Of a stretch of 64,000 nucleotides of DNA, positions 10,235 through 21,074 are shown piece after piece. The DNA is taken from positions 9,643,647-9,707,646 of the forward strand of contig OY365810.1 of assembly GCA_959347315.1 (NCBI GenBank). The letters run 5' to 3'. Source of the stretch: Bimastos eiseni (lineage: Eukaryota; Annelida; Clitellata; Crassiclitellata; Lumbricidae). The position numbers and the translations under genes are program-made. How positions within the stretch are numbered: position 1 is the stretch's first letter; every line of letters begins with the position of its first letter. Under the pieces are notes generated by a model, which was not told the origin of the DNA, did not search any database, and saw nothing but the letters and a program-made list of their open reading frames with translations.

Positions 10235-13200
10235 GTAAGCATCCTTGTAATAATAGCTATAGAGCGTAGGCCTACTGATTTAGTATTGCTCGCAAATATT
10301 TTTATAGACTCTTTTAATATGCTATCACACATTTTTATCCACGTTCTTAAGCTTTCAAAAACTTACGCTGTCTCTGAGGTAAAATATAATTAAATAATAA
10401 AGCGCACCATAATGTTAGATTTATGTTAGCACCTATAGTGGCAGAATGTTGACATTCGTTTATAACATCGGCGTTGAATAAACGACAGACCGTGATATTT
10501 CTGCTCATTGACAAGTCGTAAGACCCATATCCAAGGATGGTAGCCTACGGGAAGGATCTGAGGAGTAGATAGTGGTATAATGCAGTCATACGAGTGATCG
10601 TTGTTACAGTACGGTTCTATGGATTCGAAAAGCCAGAGTAAAGTTAATTTAATCTAGAATTCAATTCAAAGTCAATGCAACTGACCAAATAAGGTTTAGG
10701 AAATCAAGCGACGAGATATACCCGCTGCATCACCTGAGCAAGGAATTTTTTTAATGCATTGAAGGCTGTTAATTTCAAGATTTAAGATAAATGCAAAAAC
10801 ACCGAGTTGGTTATCTCATGGCGAGAGTAGACAAGAAAGCTGGCTATAGCTTATTGAAACCTGGGTAAGGTCATGCTCGCTTTCGCAACGTGCAACCTAT
10901 CTAAATGGTAGTCTTCTTTTACCCCTAGTATAATCCGACACATAATGAATTTGCAACTAACCTACATTGAGCATTTTGAAGAATAAAACTTCTAGTGCAC
11001 CCTATTATCAACAGGATTGGTTGAAAACAAAAAGTTTCTCAAATGAAATTCCAGCTGGGAATACATTGTTTTTGTTCTTATAGATTCTTCAGATCCAGCA
11101 CAACAGAGTCTTATAGGTGATGAACATGATGGAGGTGAAGAGAATATGATTTAGATAATACATACTCATTTCAATTAATAATGTACCAGAATGCGACCAT
11201 GATTCTGGTGTTGTAGGCCCCGTGTAATTCATTATTAATCTCAATTATAAAATAGCAAATTTGCTTCTCCGTGCCAACAAAGACTCGAATAGAAGGCTGT
11301 TGCGATAATAGAATTTGTTCAAAAGTTCTAATGCGAATTTCTAGGTCAGCGGAACCATTTTTAGCATACAGTTTACCAGTGCATTTCTAGCGGAACGCGC
11401 TGTAACGGCGTTCCGGTATCTTTTTTCCAATGGCTAAAAATTAAAACAGCAGTTGTGCAAAAATCTGGAATTTGATATAAACTTTAAAATTTAATTTGGT
11501 TACATTCAAACATTTATAAGTAGGTACATACACTGTATGGATTGTGCTCATTGTGTTCTATACAATTTATTTTATTTGGCAGTTAATTTCAACGTTATTT
11601 CATTCGACAATATTATGCGTTCCGGCACATTTTGTTTTTAGAAAAAGCACTGCAATTAGCCGTATATTATGATATTTGAACATTTACTTCGAATCACACA
11701 TTTCGCCGATATTCGATATAATACCACCCATCATTTGCAATCGTATCATCTAAAGGTTGTGCAAATTTTAATATGCAAGTCAGGCACACTAAATGGAGCA
11801 TTCGCGTGAGCCTACACGGATACAATTTTAGAGCTGAAGCAGTGCATCCGCTGAGTTAAAAATTCAAGCCAAGGCGAAACTTGGCTGTTAGGTCACTGTC
11901 TTAAATCGACGATATTCTGTTAGTGATTCTGTTCTGAATTCGATGTTCGTTGCACCAGTTCAAGCTTCTCTGTTATATTTAGCCTACGAACATCTTCCAA
12001 ATCTATCCTCTTAACACTTTGTTCTGTGGCACTCTATATCTGTAGCACCATTATTACCATTTGCATGCTCAGGAATGTATGTAGAGGGAAGCAACGTTTT
12101 AAATTATTGACACAGGGATCAATCGATATCCGAGAAGCTCAAGTTTTACGATATTTAGCTGTTTTCAATATAAAAAAATGTCTATTAAGATGGCAACAAA
12201 AGGAGGGAACTGTGTCACATGCGCTGCATTCACGAATCTGGAAATCATTATGTTATGAAAATTATCGGATACATATATATATATATATATATTTATATAT
12301 TGAGTCACTTATTCAGCAAGAGTTTATGATGCTGCTTTTTAAGCTCTGAATTGTGTTTCAGGGTGTTTTCCTCAATTTACCACCGTAGTTTAATTGTGTT
12401 TCAGGGAATACCATTCTCGGAAATATTAAGTCGATGGCACCTGAAAATCTCAATAGAAGAGTGAGAGGATTAACCATTTTGAACGACGAGCTTTTTGTTG
12501 CATTTGAGATCAGCGATATTATTGAAATTTTCCCAATTGATGATCGTGCATCAAAATATCGTACATTGAAGGTGAAAGATTTGAGCGACCCAGGAACCAT
12601 CGCAGCCTGGGCAAAAAACAATTGCCTATATATCTTGGATCTGAGGAGAAGGCTTCCTAAAAAGAAAATATTCATAGTAAAGACGCATGGAGAAATAATT
12701 GGCACTTGGAAGACATCTAAAGGCGATAGAGGTCGCATTTCAGTCAATCATGAAGGAAATGTCATCATGACAGTTTATGACAAACACAAGATAAGGATAT
12801 ACTCGCCGCCCGACGGCAAGTTATTGAAGACCATCAGTCTCTCAAGAACGTGTATGCATTATATATATCATGCAATTAATTTGGCTGATGGGAATTTTGT
12901 CTTATGCCATGGTATGGACAAAAAAAAATCTAAATTTCATCGAGTACGTAAGATCGATGGTAAAAGAACTTTAGGCAACATAAAGGTCTTAGGATCATTT
13001 GGGGGGGAAAAAGGTTCAGGTGATGCACATTTAGGTTCCCCCGTTTATTTGACTGAAAGAGGCGACGGATCTATTTTGGTGGCCGATCACGATAATCAAC
13101 GAATAATTCTGTTAAATTCTAAATTGGCATACGTGAAAGAACTATTCACAAAAGAGAATGGCGGAGTAAGTTTTCCGGAAGCAATGTGCGTCTACGAGAA

Positions 13201-13285
13201 CACAGAGCCCGCGCGGCTTTTCCTGGCTTGCAACAAAACACACAACTCTGGAAGTTTCGTATTGGTTTTGAGATTAAGCCAATAA
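10130..13285 (+). CDS. Locus E: 3' half of an Ig-TM-NHL receptor gene (TM, cytoplasmic and NHL exons)
   Basis: Three exons in order: transmembrane (10130-10234), short cytoplasmic (11084-11116, or to a stop at 11154), and a large NHL-propeller exon (12405-13285). Every join is phase 1, and the same exon order, phases and donor word GTAAGC after the membrane exon recur in gene B on the other strand. No Ig exons lie upstream: the sequence before 9600 is a foldback element and LINE debris. The matching 5' exons may be those of gene A (18221-19828), which point the other way. In the reading given here the product would be a surface receptor with a cytoplasmic beta-propeller; as it stands the locus is probably a stranded 3' half. 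An independent TRIM-NHL-type gene using only the last exon is less likely, given the repeat of the whole arrangement. Confidence 0.6.
11084..11154 (+). CDS. Locus E cytoplasmic exon (two possible ends)
   Basis: Acceptor TTTTTGTTCTTATAG precedes 11084. In phase it reads NSSDPAQQSLIGDEHDGGEE and then NMI and a TAG at 11152-11154, which would end a receptor without the NHL domain. An internal donor, TTATAG|GTGATG at 11116/11117, ends the exon in phase 1 and would join to the NHL exon at 12405 in frame. The B counterpart ends ...GGTGAAG|GTAAAA, and the same GGTGAAG word is present here at about 11134-11140 but followed by AG instead of GT. Confidence 0.55.
12362..12404 (+). promoter_or_regulatory. 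Duplicated splice acceptor before the NHL exon
   Basis: The acceptor word AATTGTGTTTCAGGG occurs twice, ending at 12363 and 12406. Use of the second opens the NHL frame. Use of the first adds GG TGT TTT CCT CAA... and meets an in-frame TAA after ten codons, before the NHL domain. This is read directly from the sequence; use of both is inference. Confidence 0.5.
12405..13285 (+). CDS. Locus E NHL-type beta-propeller exon
   Basis: This 881-nt exon begins after TTGTGTTTCAG and starts with two bases of a split codon (phase 1). It runs 293 codons to TAA. About six blades can be followed: RGLTILNDELFVAF, NNCLYILDLRRR...KIFIVKTHGEIIGTW, GRISVNHEGNVIMTVYDKHK...IRIYSPPDG, AINLADGNFVLCHG, YLTERGDGSILVADHDNQRI, and ARLFLACNKTHNSGSFVL. 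The word SILVADHDNQRIILLN is a clear NHL-repeat signature, as in the C-terminal propellers of TRIM-NHL proteins, where they bind protein or RNA. No RING or B-box is nearby. The paralogue at 38490-39346 is collinear over its length. The frame is intact, so the domain may still be expressed. Confidence 0.8.
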
Positions 13286-13559
13286 CTCGATTGAACACGG
13301 TCCTAATTCTTTATGTTATACTAGATTGAACGCATATGCTATGCGTGCAGAATGTGTATTAAAAATTATTGTTCTTACCATTATGATATTCATAATTCTA
13401 ATCCCTATTCCATGAAAGAACAAGGCCTATTATGTTCACCTGTTTAACTATAAGAAGTCTAACTTGAACCATTAATAATAACCTATAAATATAAGCGGAT
13501 GCCTGTTCAGTTGAGTAGGTAAGGTGTGTGCTTCACAATGTATTACCAAAGTAGAAATG

Positions 13560-14830
13560 AATTTTGTGTGACACAGGTGTAGCGATTTCAAATTACCTCC
13601 CATTCACCTTACCCCCGGTAACTTGAAATCAATTTAAAGTTACCGGGGGGGGGGGGGTAACTTAAAATTGATTTCAATTTACCCCGTTGGTAGCTTGAAG
13701 ACGATTTCAAGTTATCCCTTGCGATTTCAGATTACCCCAGGAGTAATCTGAAATCAGCTTCAGGCTACCCCCGGTAACTTGAAATTCATTTCGAGTTACC
13801 CTGCAGTAACTAACTCCATTGCCTTACAGCTCAGCAGTGCCAGTCCCAAGCCTGGAAAACGGAGCAGAGTTCTGCAGCAAGCTTGTGGGCCTCCTTGGTA
13901 AAACCACATCTTGCAATAGAAAAGACACATGTAAAGCTCAAAGTCATTGTCGTGGCAGGTCGGTCGTGAGATGAGGGGGTCATGGACCCATCTGTGAAGG
14001 GTTGCGGTGAAATCCGAAAGGAAGCCAAGACTCAGAAGTCTCAAATCTTAAATACCAACCGCAAGGGAAAAAATGGATACTGGAATTTAAGAACATTATG
14101 ATACAGGGAAGTTGGCGCAGGTGGTGAGAAAGATGTAAGCATACAAAGCTTAAAATATTGGGGCAGAGTGAGATGCGATGGACCTACAAGTACAGTGGTA
14201 ATATTGTGTCTGAAGGAATAAGCATCTATTACTCATGTGGAGCCAAGCATAAAAGAGAAGTGGGCATAATAGGTGGCCAAAAATTATATAAGCTAATTGG
14301 ATGGGAACTAGTAAGTGAAAGAATAATTACATGTACCATCAGACCACAAACAGGGCATACCACCACTTTGAACTTGCAGCATTTGCTAAGTCTTCTTGTT
14401 ACTTTTGATGAGTTAAGTAGAGGGTTGAATTATCAAGTCAAAGTTACATTCCTAGTTGTTGTATATGTATGTTTTAATTACACCAATTTCTTCACCATTT
14501 AGGCTAAATCTTTATTATCTTATGTTTGTATGTTACAATGTGATGAACTTTGATCTCGTGTAGCCTATTACTGACTTCACACATTTTACATTTTTTTAAA
14601 CTTTTATATATTATTTTTCACACGTTAAAACTAGCCTTCTATCTTTATGTGTTACGTGTTTCATTAAACAGACTGGTTATCATTAGTTGAAAGCCTGACG
14701 ATTTAATATTTTGACTCATTCAGAGAGGGAGTAATGTGAACACGGAAGTTGTAATATGAAATCGATTTAAGATTACCGGGGGTTACCTGAAATGGGGGGT
14801 AACTTGAAGTCTTTACACCGGGACAAAAGT
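13560..14830. mobile_element. Composite foldback element carrying a LINE endonuclease fragment (copy 1)
   Basis: The ends carry repeats of GGGGTAACTTGAAATC and its complement GATTTCAAGTTACCCC in alternating orientation (13574-13800 and 14710-14815). The outer ends GGTGTAGCGATTTCAAATTA and GGTGTAAAGACTTCAAGTTA are inverted to each other. Between them lies a decayed LINE 5' part: YWNLRTL near 14080, TGKLAQVVRKM near 14100, GQSEMRWT near 14160, IYYSCGAKHKREVGII near 14225 and WELVSERIITC near 14305-14335. These are blocks of the APE endonuclease of RTE/CR1-like elements. A second copy lies at 49914-51060 in intron 1 of gene D. Confidence 0.6.
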
Positions 14831-15249
14831 AACGTCCTTCTCCATCTATCACTATCATTTCTGTAACCAATTCCGCCCCATTCCCAGGGTGTATGTCATC
14901 GGATCATCGGCCCACTTTAAAAAAAAATTTGAAGCTTATTTATAAAAATTAAATATATGAGGAGTGCATTGGAAAACGGTCCACTACCCGAGTTCTATCA
15001 AGTACTACATCCGTGATTTACGAACAAAACTTAACCTCCTCCTGTAAAATGTGTGGGCAACGTTTTCACTTATTGTTAGAAACGGTGCACCTAAGTACTG
15101 AATAATAAGGAAACTGGTAAGACAAGGTTTAGATAAGCACAACCTCTTTGTCAGCAAGATATCGCGTTTTGAATATTTAAATTCAGCTGGAGGTTTGAAT
15201 TTTAAATTATTCATTTATTGGCCAAATACTAAAAAACGACCATATCCGC

Positions 15250-15660
15250 AAAGTATATTATGTTGAAAGTTCTGCCATGGCTTTCAATCCGACATTCCAT
15301 TGAGTATAGAGTTGTTCCCTTGGTCTGGCGATGCCAACTTGGCCTTGGACCAGCCTATCTGATAGACCTTTGTCAACCGGTATTGAAGGCCCAGTGTAGT
15401 CGCTTCCTTCGCTCTGCTGAAAGGAGGTGTTCTTGAGGCCCCATCTGCGTGTACAGCAGCGAAGCAAAATCGTTCATTCTCTGTGGTGAGCGCTAGGGTT
15501 TGCATTGACCTTCATTGAAGTTACGCATGTTTGCTAAGTGTATTGGCACTGTTGTGGTCATTTGAAAACTTGCCTTCTTCTTCTGGCTGGAGTTGGGAAC
15601 GCTTTTGAGTAGTTACCTTGAAAAGGGGCCATGAAATGTTTTGAATGAATGAATGAATAG
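15250..15660 (+). mobile_element. Retroelement 3' end with GAAT tail
   Basis: The left part matches 38090-38310 in reverse complement (for example GATGCCAACTTGG and CAACCGGTATTGAAGG). The right end has GGAACGCTTTTGAGTAGTTA, then CCTTGAAAAGGGGCCATG, and a GAATGAATGAATGAAT tail at 15642-15658. This end word and the short tandem tail are shared with other LINE ends in the window, so it is a truncated retroelement copy. Confidence 0.6.
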
Positions 15661-15889
15661 GTTGCTTTTATGTTTTTCTCGAAGAAAGACTTAATAATAA
15701 GGGTGTCTGTAGCCTACACCATGGGTTTACATGTACATTATGGACTCCATCATTGCACGAGTATTTCGACTAAAGTGCAAACATGTATACAGTAGCGCAG
15801 TAACAGGATAACCTTTTCTATTGAGTGCTCAACAAAACATGCATGCATGCGTATAGGCCCTACGTATATACAAGCAAAAAACACCCATG

Positions 15890-16035
15890 CATTTATATAT
15901 ATATGATTTTAAATATGATATATTTATATGTGATATATTATGATATATATGATTTGTATATATACAATTATACATACATACATACGATACTGTACAATGT
16001 ACATGGCACATGCAAATACACACACACACATAAAA
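15890..16035. repeat. AT-rich and CA microsatellites
   Basis: Runs of TATATATA, GATATATTTATATGTGATAT, CATACATACATA and CACACACACA follow one another. They give short spurious open frames on both strands. Confidence 0.8.
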
Positions 16036-16424
16036 ATGGACCTAAATTAGATAAATCATGCCTACCAACCCGTATGCAACTTATATTCCTAGAAAGGCTC
16101 TATATCAAATCCGATCATACATCAGTAATATGAGCCGGAGAATGTCATCAGTTTAAGAGATGTGCTAATTTACATAGAATTTGTTGAATAAATATTCATA
16201 AACATGGATCCGCCCACGCAATGAAAAGAATCACCACAGTAATCATTCTATTGGATCAATCCCTGTGATGGTATGCCTATCTTCGTAAATTCTTATCAAC
16301 GTAATAGAATTATCTTCAGTTGCACAAAATATGGGTACGCGGTCTTTTAAATGCGTCACCTCAAAACGAACTTGTATAAATTTATATCACGGTTGGATAA
16401 CGATAGATTATTGATTGTTTGATT

Positions 16425-16690
16425 GTAACGTTATACATCCTAATTCTGTGGCCATGCCAGTTTGCATGTTAGGGCTATCGCCCAAAAATATTCACAATCC
16501 TCTGTTAAGGCCTACAACAAAATGCATGCATCGACCAATTGGCTTTGGCAATAAGTTATTTTAACGGATTTTAAAAGGTGCAGTGGCCTACAACCGTGTA
16601 ATTTAACTAGGCTGATTCATTTCGTTCAGTCATTGCGACAATTTATATAACGCCCCTTCAGGCTACTACTTAGGAACGCTTCTGTACGGC
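16425..16690 (-). repeat. Segment related to the pre-TM block, next to a LINE 3' end word
   Basis: On the minus strand 16430-16500 reads AATATTTTTGGGCGATAGCC and AACATGCAAACTGGCATGGC, which align with the pre-membrane segments of gene B and locus E. Just beyond, 16635-16680 carries the LINE end word in minus orientation (GCGTTATATAAATTG). No transmembrane exon follows in this copy. Confidence 0.35.
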
Positions 16691-17074
16691 TAAAAGAGCA
16701 GTTTTAAGGCAAGAACAAAAATGAGTGTGAGTTGACCCTGGTCGACCCTATTGCTGAGCGAGGGGCCAACCTCTGAGAAGGCACGACTTTCTTGTTGAGT
16801 AGGCCTCGGTCAGTAGAGCGGAGAAAGCGGCGACCCGTTGCACTCAGCGTACAATGTAGAGTAGCAGAGATCGTGAAGATAGGCAAGGACCGCCAGCCCA
16901 AAGCGAAATTTGCTGTCGGAGTGGAAGTTTACATGTATATCACAAGCATAGGCATATAAAACTGAAAGAATACTCGTTGCCACAAAGACTAATATTTGTT
17001 TAATGTATTGTGATATTGAATGCAATCTCATTCAGGCGACAAATGAATAAAATCGTGGACTTTGATAACGACGT

Positions 17075-17520
17075 CGAAGATGTAATTTATTTACAATGTC
17101 TCGCTACAATGTCTCGCTTTGCTTCGGGTATATATATGAGAGAGACATACGTGCATAGGAGAGTGTTGGAAAAGTCAGACAGAGAGTCGTCAGTGCAAAC
17201 GGTCGTTAGAGTGGAGAGTGCGAAGTAAGGAAGCCGTGCAGAAAGGACGGTCGTTGCAGAAGTTGTCGTTGTAGTAGTAGTAGTTGTAAAGACAGCGTTT
17301 TGTATAATAACTGTTCGATGACTGTGGATTTTATCGAAGAAATAAAGATAAATCAGTCGGAATCGAGTCGAAGTTATTTGTAATGAGCTTCGGTCGTTGA
17401 CATTGTAATCTTTCTCATATCAAATTCAACCAGTCAGACTTAACTCGCGGACAGTCGGACCTGGGCAAAACAACATTGCGGCCTCCTGAGGGTATCAGAG
17501 GATTAAGGGGAGGTGAACCA
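17075..17520 (+). repeat. Possible solo LTR with primer-binding-site-like word
   Basis: A TATA box (GGGTATATATATGAG, 17127-17141), a poly-A signal AATAAAGATAAA near 17340, a TG start at 17081 and an ACAACA end at 17475 resemble an LTR of about 395 bp. Sixteen bases later GGTATCAGAG is close to the initiator-Met tRNA complement used as primer site by many LTR elements. No second LTR and no target duplication were found, and no coding part follows. The insertion would lie where the gene A/gene B homology ends. Confidence 0.3.
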
Positions 17521-18220
17521 GAATTGCCACAACTGACACCAAAATAGAGTACAATTCAGGTATGTAACAAATTGGAACGCAGAAGCGGGGTGAATTGTCA
17601 CCCAGGCACCCCGAGTAGGCCTACGTTACAAATTGGTACACCAAAACTGAGGTGTAACCGGTTTCGACACAAAATTAAACTGGTTTGCGGTTGTCAGGCA
17701 TCATTTTTTTATTATATTTAGCAGGCACTCTCTACGAAGCATGTGTTATGAAAGAAATCACATTATTTTTGATGCAAGCAACAACGTGCATAGTTTCATA
17801 AGAGCAGCAGGTGTGGTTGTTAATACATAAAGTGAAGTATTTTTGACTATCTAAACTCTAACGAATCTTTTACATTGGCTAGTTGCACAGTTTTAAAATG
17901 ACGTAAATCTGAACACCTGCAAAATACCAAGCTCTAGAACTGTAACAGTTGCTACTTAGTCTTTCATTATACGTAGAATAAAAAACATTTCAATTCATAA
18001 GTCAGCCATATTCCAACCGAAAGATCGCAGAACAGCTTTGTAATAGAAAAATAACATAACAAGAATCTTAATTGTTAAGAAAGCGTTGTTTGTGTTAGAA
18101 CCACTGCAACTGAACCTGAAACTCTTAATTTCCCATTTCCCTAGCTTTCTCTTACAACGAAACATTGTCTTATTTTGATCAAAACAAATTGTTTTACGCG
18201 AACTTGTATATTCTGCTTAC

Positions 18221-18538
18221 ATCTGATTCTAAAAACGCCTGAAGTTCAGTTGTATTTTTTCGTAGCTGATTGTGTCGTCTGACAAACGTAAGAGCTTCCT
18301 TCCATCTGAAGTTCAGGCTCTATTGTGAGATTGCACGTGTTGATATTTTTTGAAGCAGAGCATATCGATGAATTGATGGCGATATTGTCACCCGTCTTCA
18401 TCCATTGCAGTTCTGGAACTTGGTCACTGCTGTATCTGACGCTGCACGACAACTGTATTGTTTCTGGTTCTATTGCACAACTGTTCATTCCAACCAGTTC
18501 GTCAACGCTCAAGTTTGATTCTCAATCTGGTTCTGTCT
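18221..18538 (-). pseudogene. Gene A Cys-rich Ig exon with two TGA codons
   Basis: The exon (318 nt, 106 codons, acceptor ATTGATAG, donor AGAT|GTAAGC) aligns with the 319-nt exon of gene B. The middle is intact: NSCAIEPETIQLSCSVRYSS, VPELQWMKTGDN, TCNLTIEPELQ, GSSYVCQTTQSATKKYN. The first (18522-18524) and last (18246-18248) Cys codons of the domain are TGA. Confidence 0.75.
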
Positions 18539-19041
18539 CTATCAATAAACAATGATGCTAATTTCGCTTTTGAAGCCATGCGTGTCAATGAATCAGACAA
18601 TCGTTGCATTTGTCATTGATTCTCATTTATATGTGCAACTTGTGAGTATCCAAAAGAGATTTTCCCAACGAAACCGAGAGTTACATGATCCAATACGTAT
18701 AGGAAAGTGATAGGGAAAATAATCATAATAGTCTTCATAATGCACTACCAGTTAAACGGTGATCGCTTCTACGCGTGTAGCTCCGGTATACACTTCATCT
18801 AACAAGTTCTGCTTTGAAGCCATAGCGTTGCAGCTTATTGTTTAATTATGATACTGACAATTTCAGTTACGAAGACTACACTCTTGGAGTATTACATCGC
18901 CAGACCGACCTGATAGGCTTGCTAAATGAGAACGCAGTAAGAAACTTGTGGAAATCAAAATGTAGTCAAATACGCAACGAAACGCAAAATTGGATGCAAT
19001 GAAAAAATGCCTAAAGTCACTAAGTATTTAACTACAAATAC

Positions 19042-19368
19042 CTAAGACAATAAGTTGCACTTCTTCCTCTTCATTTCGGCTATCTGGATCTCGAGAGATA
19101 TATCGTCCACGGTCATCCTTGGTCACTGACTGCAGTACCAAGTTAAATTGTTTCTCCGTTTCATTCACGTATCTCTCTACTCGGAAACGATCCTGGTAGA
19201 GCGATTTTATTGTTCCATAGGAATAAATAACTGCTTGATGGAGATATTCGTCCGATGTGTAATGCCATTCAACGGTTCTCGATGCGGTAGAACAATTGAA
19301 ATTCAACGATTCGTTGATTAAAGTTACTGCAACAGCTGGTATCACTGTGATTGTTGTACGCTGCAAGA
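19042..19368 (-). CDS. Gene A V-type Ig exon lacking the second core Cys
   Basis: The acceptor is TAATTTTAG before 19368 and the donor CTTAG|GTATTTG after 19042; 327 nt, phase 1 both ends. The B-strand Cys is in LNFNCSTAS, the core Trp in VEWHYTSD, and the F-strand motif is KDDRGRYISRD, with Ser in place of Cys (TCT for TGT). The exon ends VQLIVLG, like its paralogue. A CAG three codons inside is a less likely acceptor because it breaks phase. Confidence 0.7.
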
Positions 19369-19767
19369 CTAAAATTAGTTAGGCCCTAATTGTCGTGTAT
19401 TAAACCAAAATGGAACAATATTACATAATTGAAAAACAGAGTAACAGATCACAAATTTTCAAATCCGAGCTACAGCTAAGTGTGCATGGTAAAATGCGCA
19501 TTGGTCAATAAACGACAAGGCCATTAGTTCTCGGAATTCAGTGATAGCAAAACCGATAAATTTTCATGATAAGCACAGATAGGTCTATAGAATTTGATCA
19601 AAGTCTGTTCTTATGTTCAAATTTTACACAGGGTAAGGAAATAAATGAACAACTCATATTAAAATTGTATTTTCGGAAGCGATGAGTTCGTGTGTTTCTG
19701 AGTACGATGGTTCCCTGGTCCTACTCTTGTTGCGTTGAAGAAATGCGGAGTTTAAGATTAGGCCTAC

Positions 19768-19828
19768 CTGTCTCTGAAAATGCTGCACACACTCCAATTA
19801 CGAATATTAATCTTAAATACGGCTTCAT
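19768..19828 (-). CDS. Gene A signal-peptide exon
   Basis: ATG at 19828 begins MKPYLRLIFVIGVCAAFSET, a short Lys-led hydrophobic leader with a small-residue end. The donor CAG|GTAGGC follows in phase 1. Gene B has MKPLIIGLVVLSAVFSGT at the same place. Confidence 0.7.
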
Positions 19829-20623
19829 CTCATCTATCTGTAAACAATAGAAACAGTGCATTTATAATAGCAGCATTGTAAGCGACAACTTTAAAGGCGC
19901 ATGGGAACTAGGCTCACCCAGTCGATTTCGTCCAGATCATTGTGTGATATAGAACGAATAAATGCCACCTAATGGAGATGCTTGCAACCAAAACGGATTG
20001 CAAGAATCTCGTAATTGAAAGTTGTCAGAGTGCACAGCGTTGATAAAAACTCTCCACCATGTCATATTTCTTAATCCTGGATTGAGACAGAGAGAGTCAG
20101 AAAACCGTTTGAGAATTGAGGTAGCCTGAGGCGGTGCATAATATTCGTTTAATTCTTCATGCGGTGTGAAGAGCCATATATTCCATACTATGGTGGCGTA
20201 GCTCGAAAGCCCCATATTATGATACCGCATAAAGAATTACAGGAATACTATGCTCCACCTCAGGCTATCTTAAATGGTAGTCTGACTCTCTTATGCTATG
20301 AGCCCACTGTATAAATATTAATAGGTCGCCAACCTTATTTTGGCCTGCAGTATCATGCCAGTATGTCAACTCAGAAGCGAAACAACCAAAATCGGGCGAA
20401 AGAGAACAGCGACAAGCATCGGAAAGAGAAAACGGGATATGGTCATAAGCTGATAAAAACCGAAACAGCGTCATATACATTGCATAGTGTTTGCACGACA
20501 CTAGTAGATGATATTTGAGCGTATAACAGTTTGCAAGTTCGATTCATTTGGCTCCGACTCTGAGCTCAAAGCATTTTACCATAGGCTTAGTTGTTCTCTA
20601 CTTAAATATTGGGAATTCACAAC
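19829..20623. promoter_or_regulatory. Divergent intergenic region of genes A and C, with an inverted repeat
   Basis: 795 bp separate the two start codons, so both promoters must lie here. I see no confident TATA box. An imperfect inverted repeat (20122-20167 with 20222-20267, 39 of 46 positions paired, loop 54 bp) is present; its arm begins TAGCCTGAGG. Confidence 0.4.
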
Positions 20624-20670
20624 ATGTTGATAAGATCAATTCTATTTATCGCCAGATTACGAATTGGTTG
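20624..20670 (+). CDS. Gene C leader exon (decayed)
   Basis: ATG at 20624 gives MLIRSILFIARLRIGW, aligned with MLVRAAILLIIKVGQ of gene D. A weak donor GTATAA follows 20670. The length leaves phase 2, which does not fit the phase-1 V exon. Confidence 0.45.
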
Positions 20671-20984
20671 GTATAATTATATATAGTAAATCGAGATGCG
20701 GTTTTTTAGACTGCGAGTGAAAAATATGTCATTAATGACATTCGTAAATTATTTTTTTTGCAGTTTCTTTTCTCAGTAATATGTCATCCAACTTTAGTAG
20801 AGGGAAACCATAAAAATGAAGTTTGATTTTTAATCGTAATCGTAAACGCTAAACTGTTTAAGCATCAATCGAAATTCAAGCTCAGGGCACCAGCTCTTTC
20901 ACCATTCTAGTCACTAGCGTTATGTCAAGTCACGAAGAATCCAAGAAGAATTGTTGATTGTTGATGAAATGCAATGTAATCGAA

Positions 20985-21045
20985 CATTTTTCTAGCGCAT
21001 CTTCAAGATATCAGTTCAGAGGCGCTCTCTGCGCTATTCTCTTTG
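20985..21045 (-). repeat. LINE 3'-end word
   Basis: Minus strand: AGCGCCTCTGAACTGATATC, then TTGAAGATGCGCTAGAAAAA. This is the hairpin-forming end shared with the LINE ends at 8345, 34420 and 37900. Confidence 0.5.
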
Positions 21046-21074
21046 GTGCTAAATGTCATTACTAACGAATAAGC

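Larger units (their letters stand above)
18221..19828 (-). pseudogene. Gene A: 5' part of an Ig-TM-NHL-type receptor, broken by two nonsense codons
   Basis: Three phase-1 exons on the minus strand: signal peptide (19768-19828), V-type Ig (19042-19368) and Cys-rich Ig (18221-18538). They match the first three exons of gene B in order, phase and sequence. Two codons that are Cys in gene B are TGA here, at 18522-18524 and 18246-18248. The second Cys of the V domain is also lost: where gene B has DDAGLYKCQS, this copy has DDRGRYISRD. Homology with gene B stops near 17700, just before the third-Ig exon would come, and no membrane or NHL exon follows on this strand. It is therefore a pseudogene. 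It is head to head with gene C, 795 bp apart. Confidence 0.7.
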
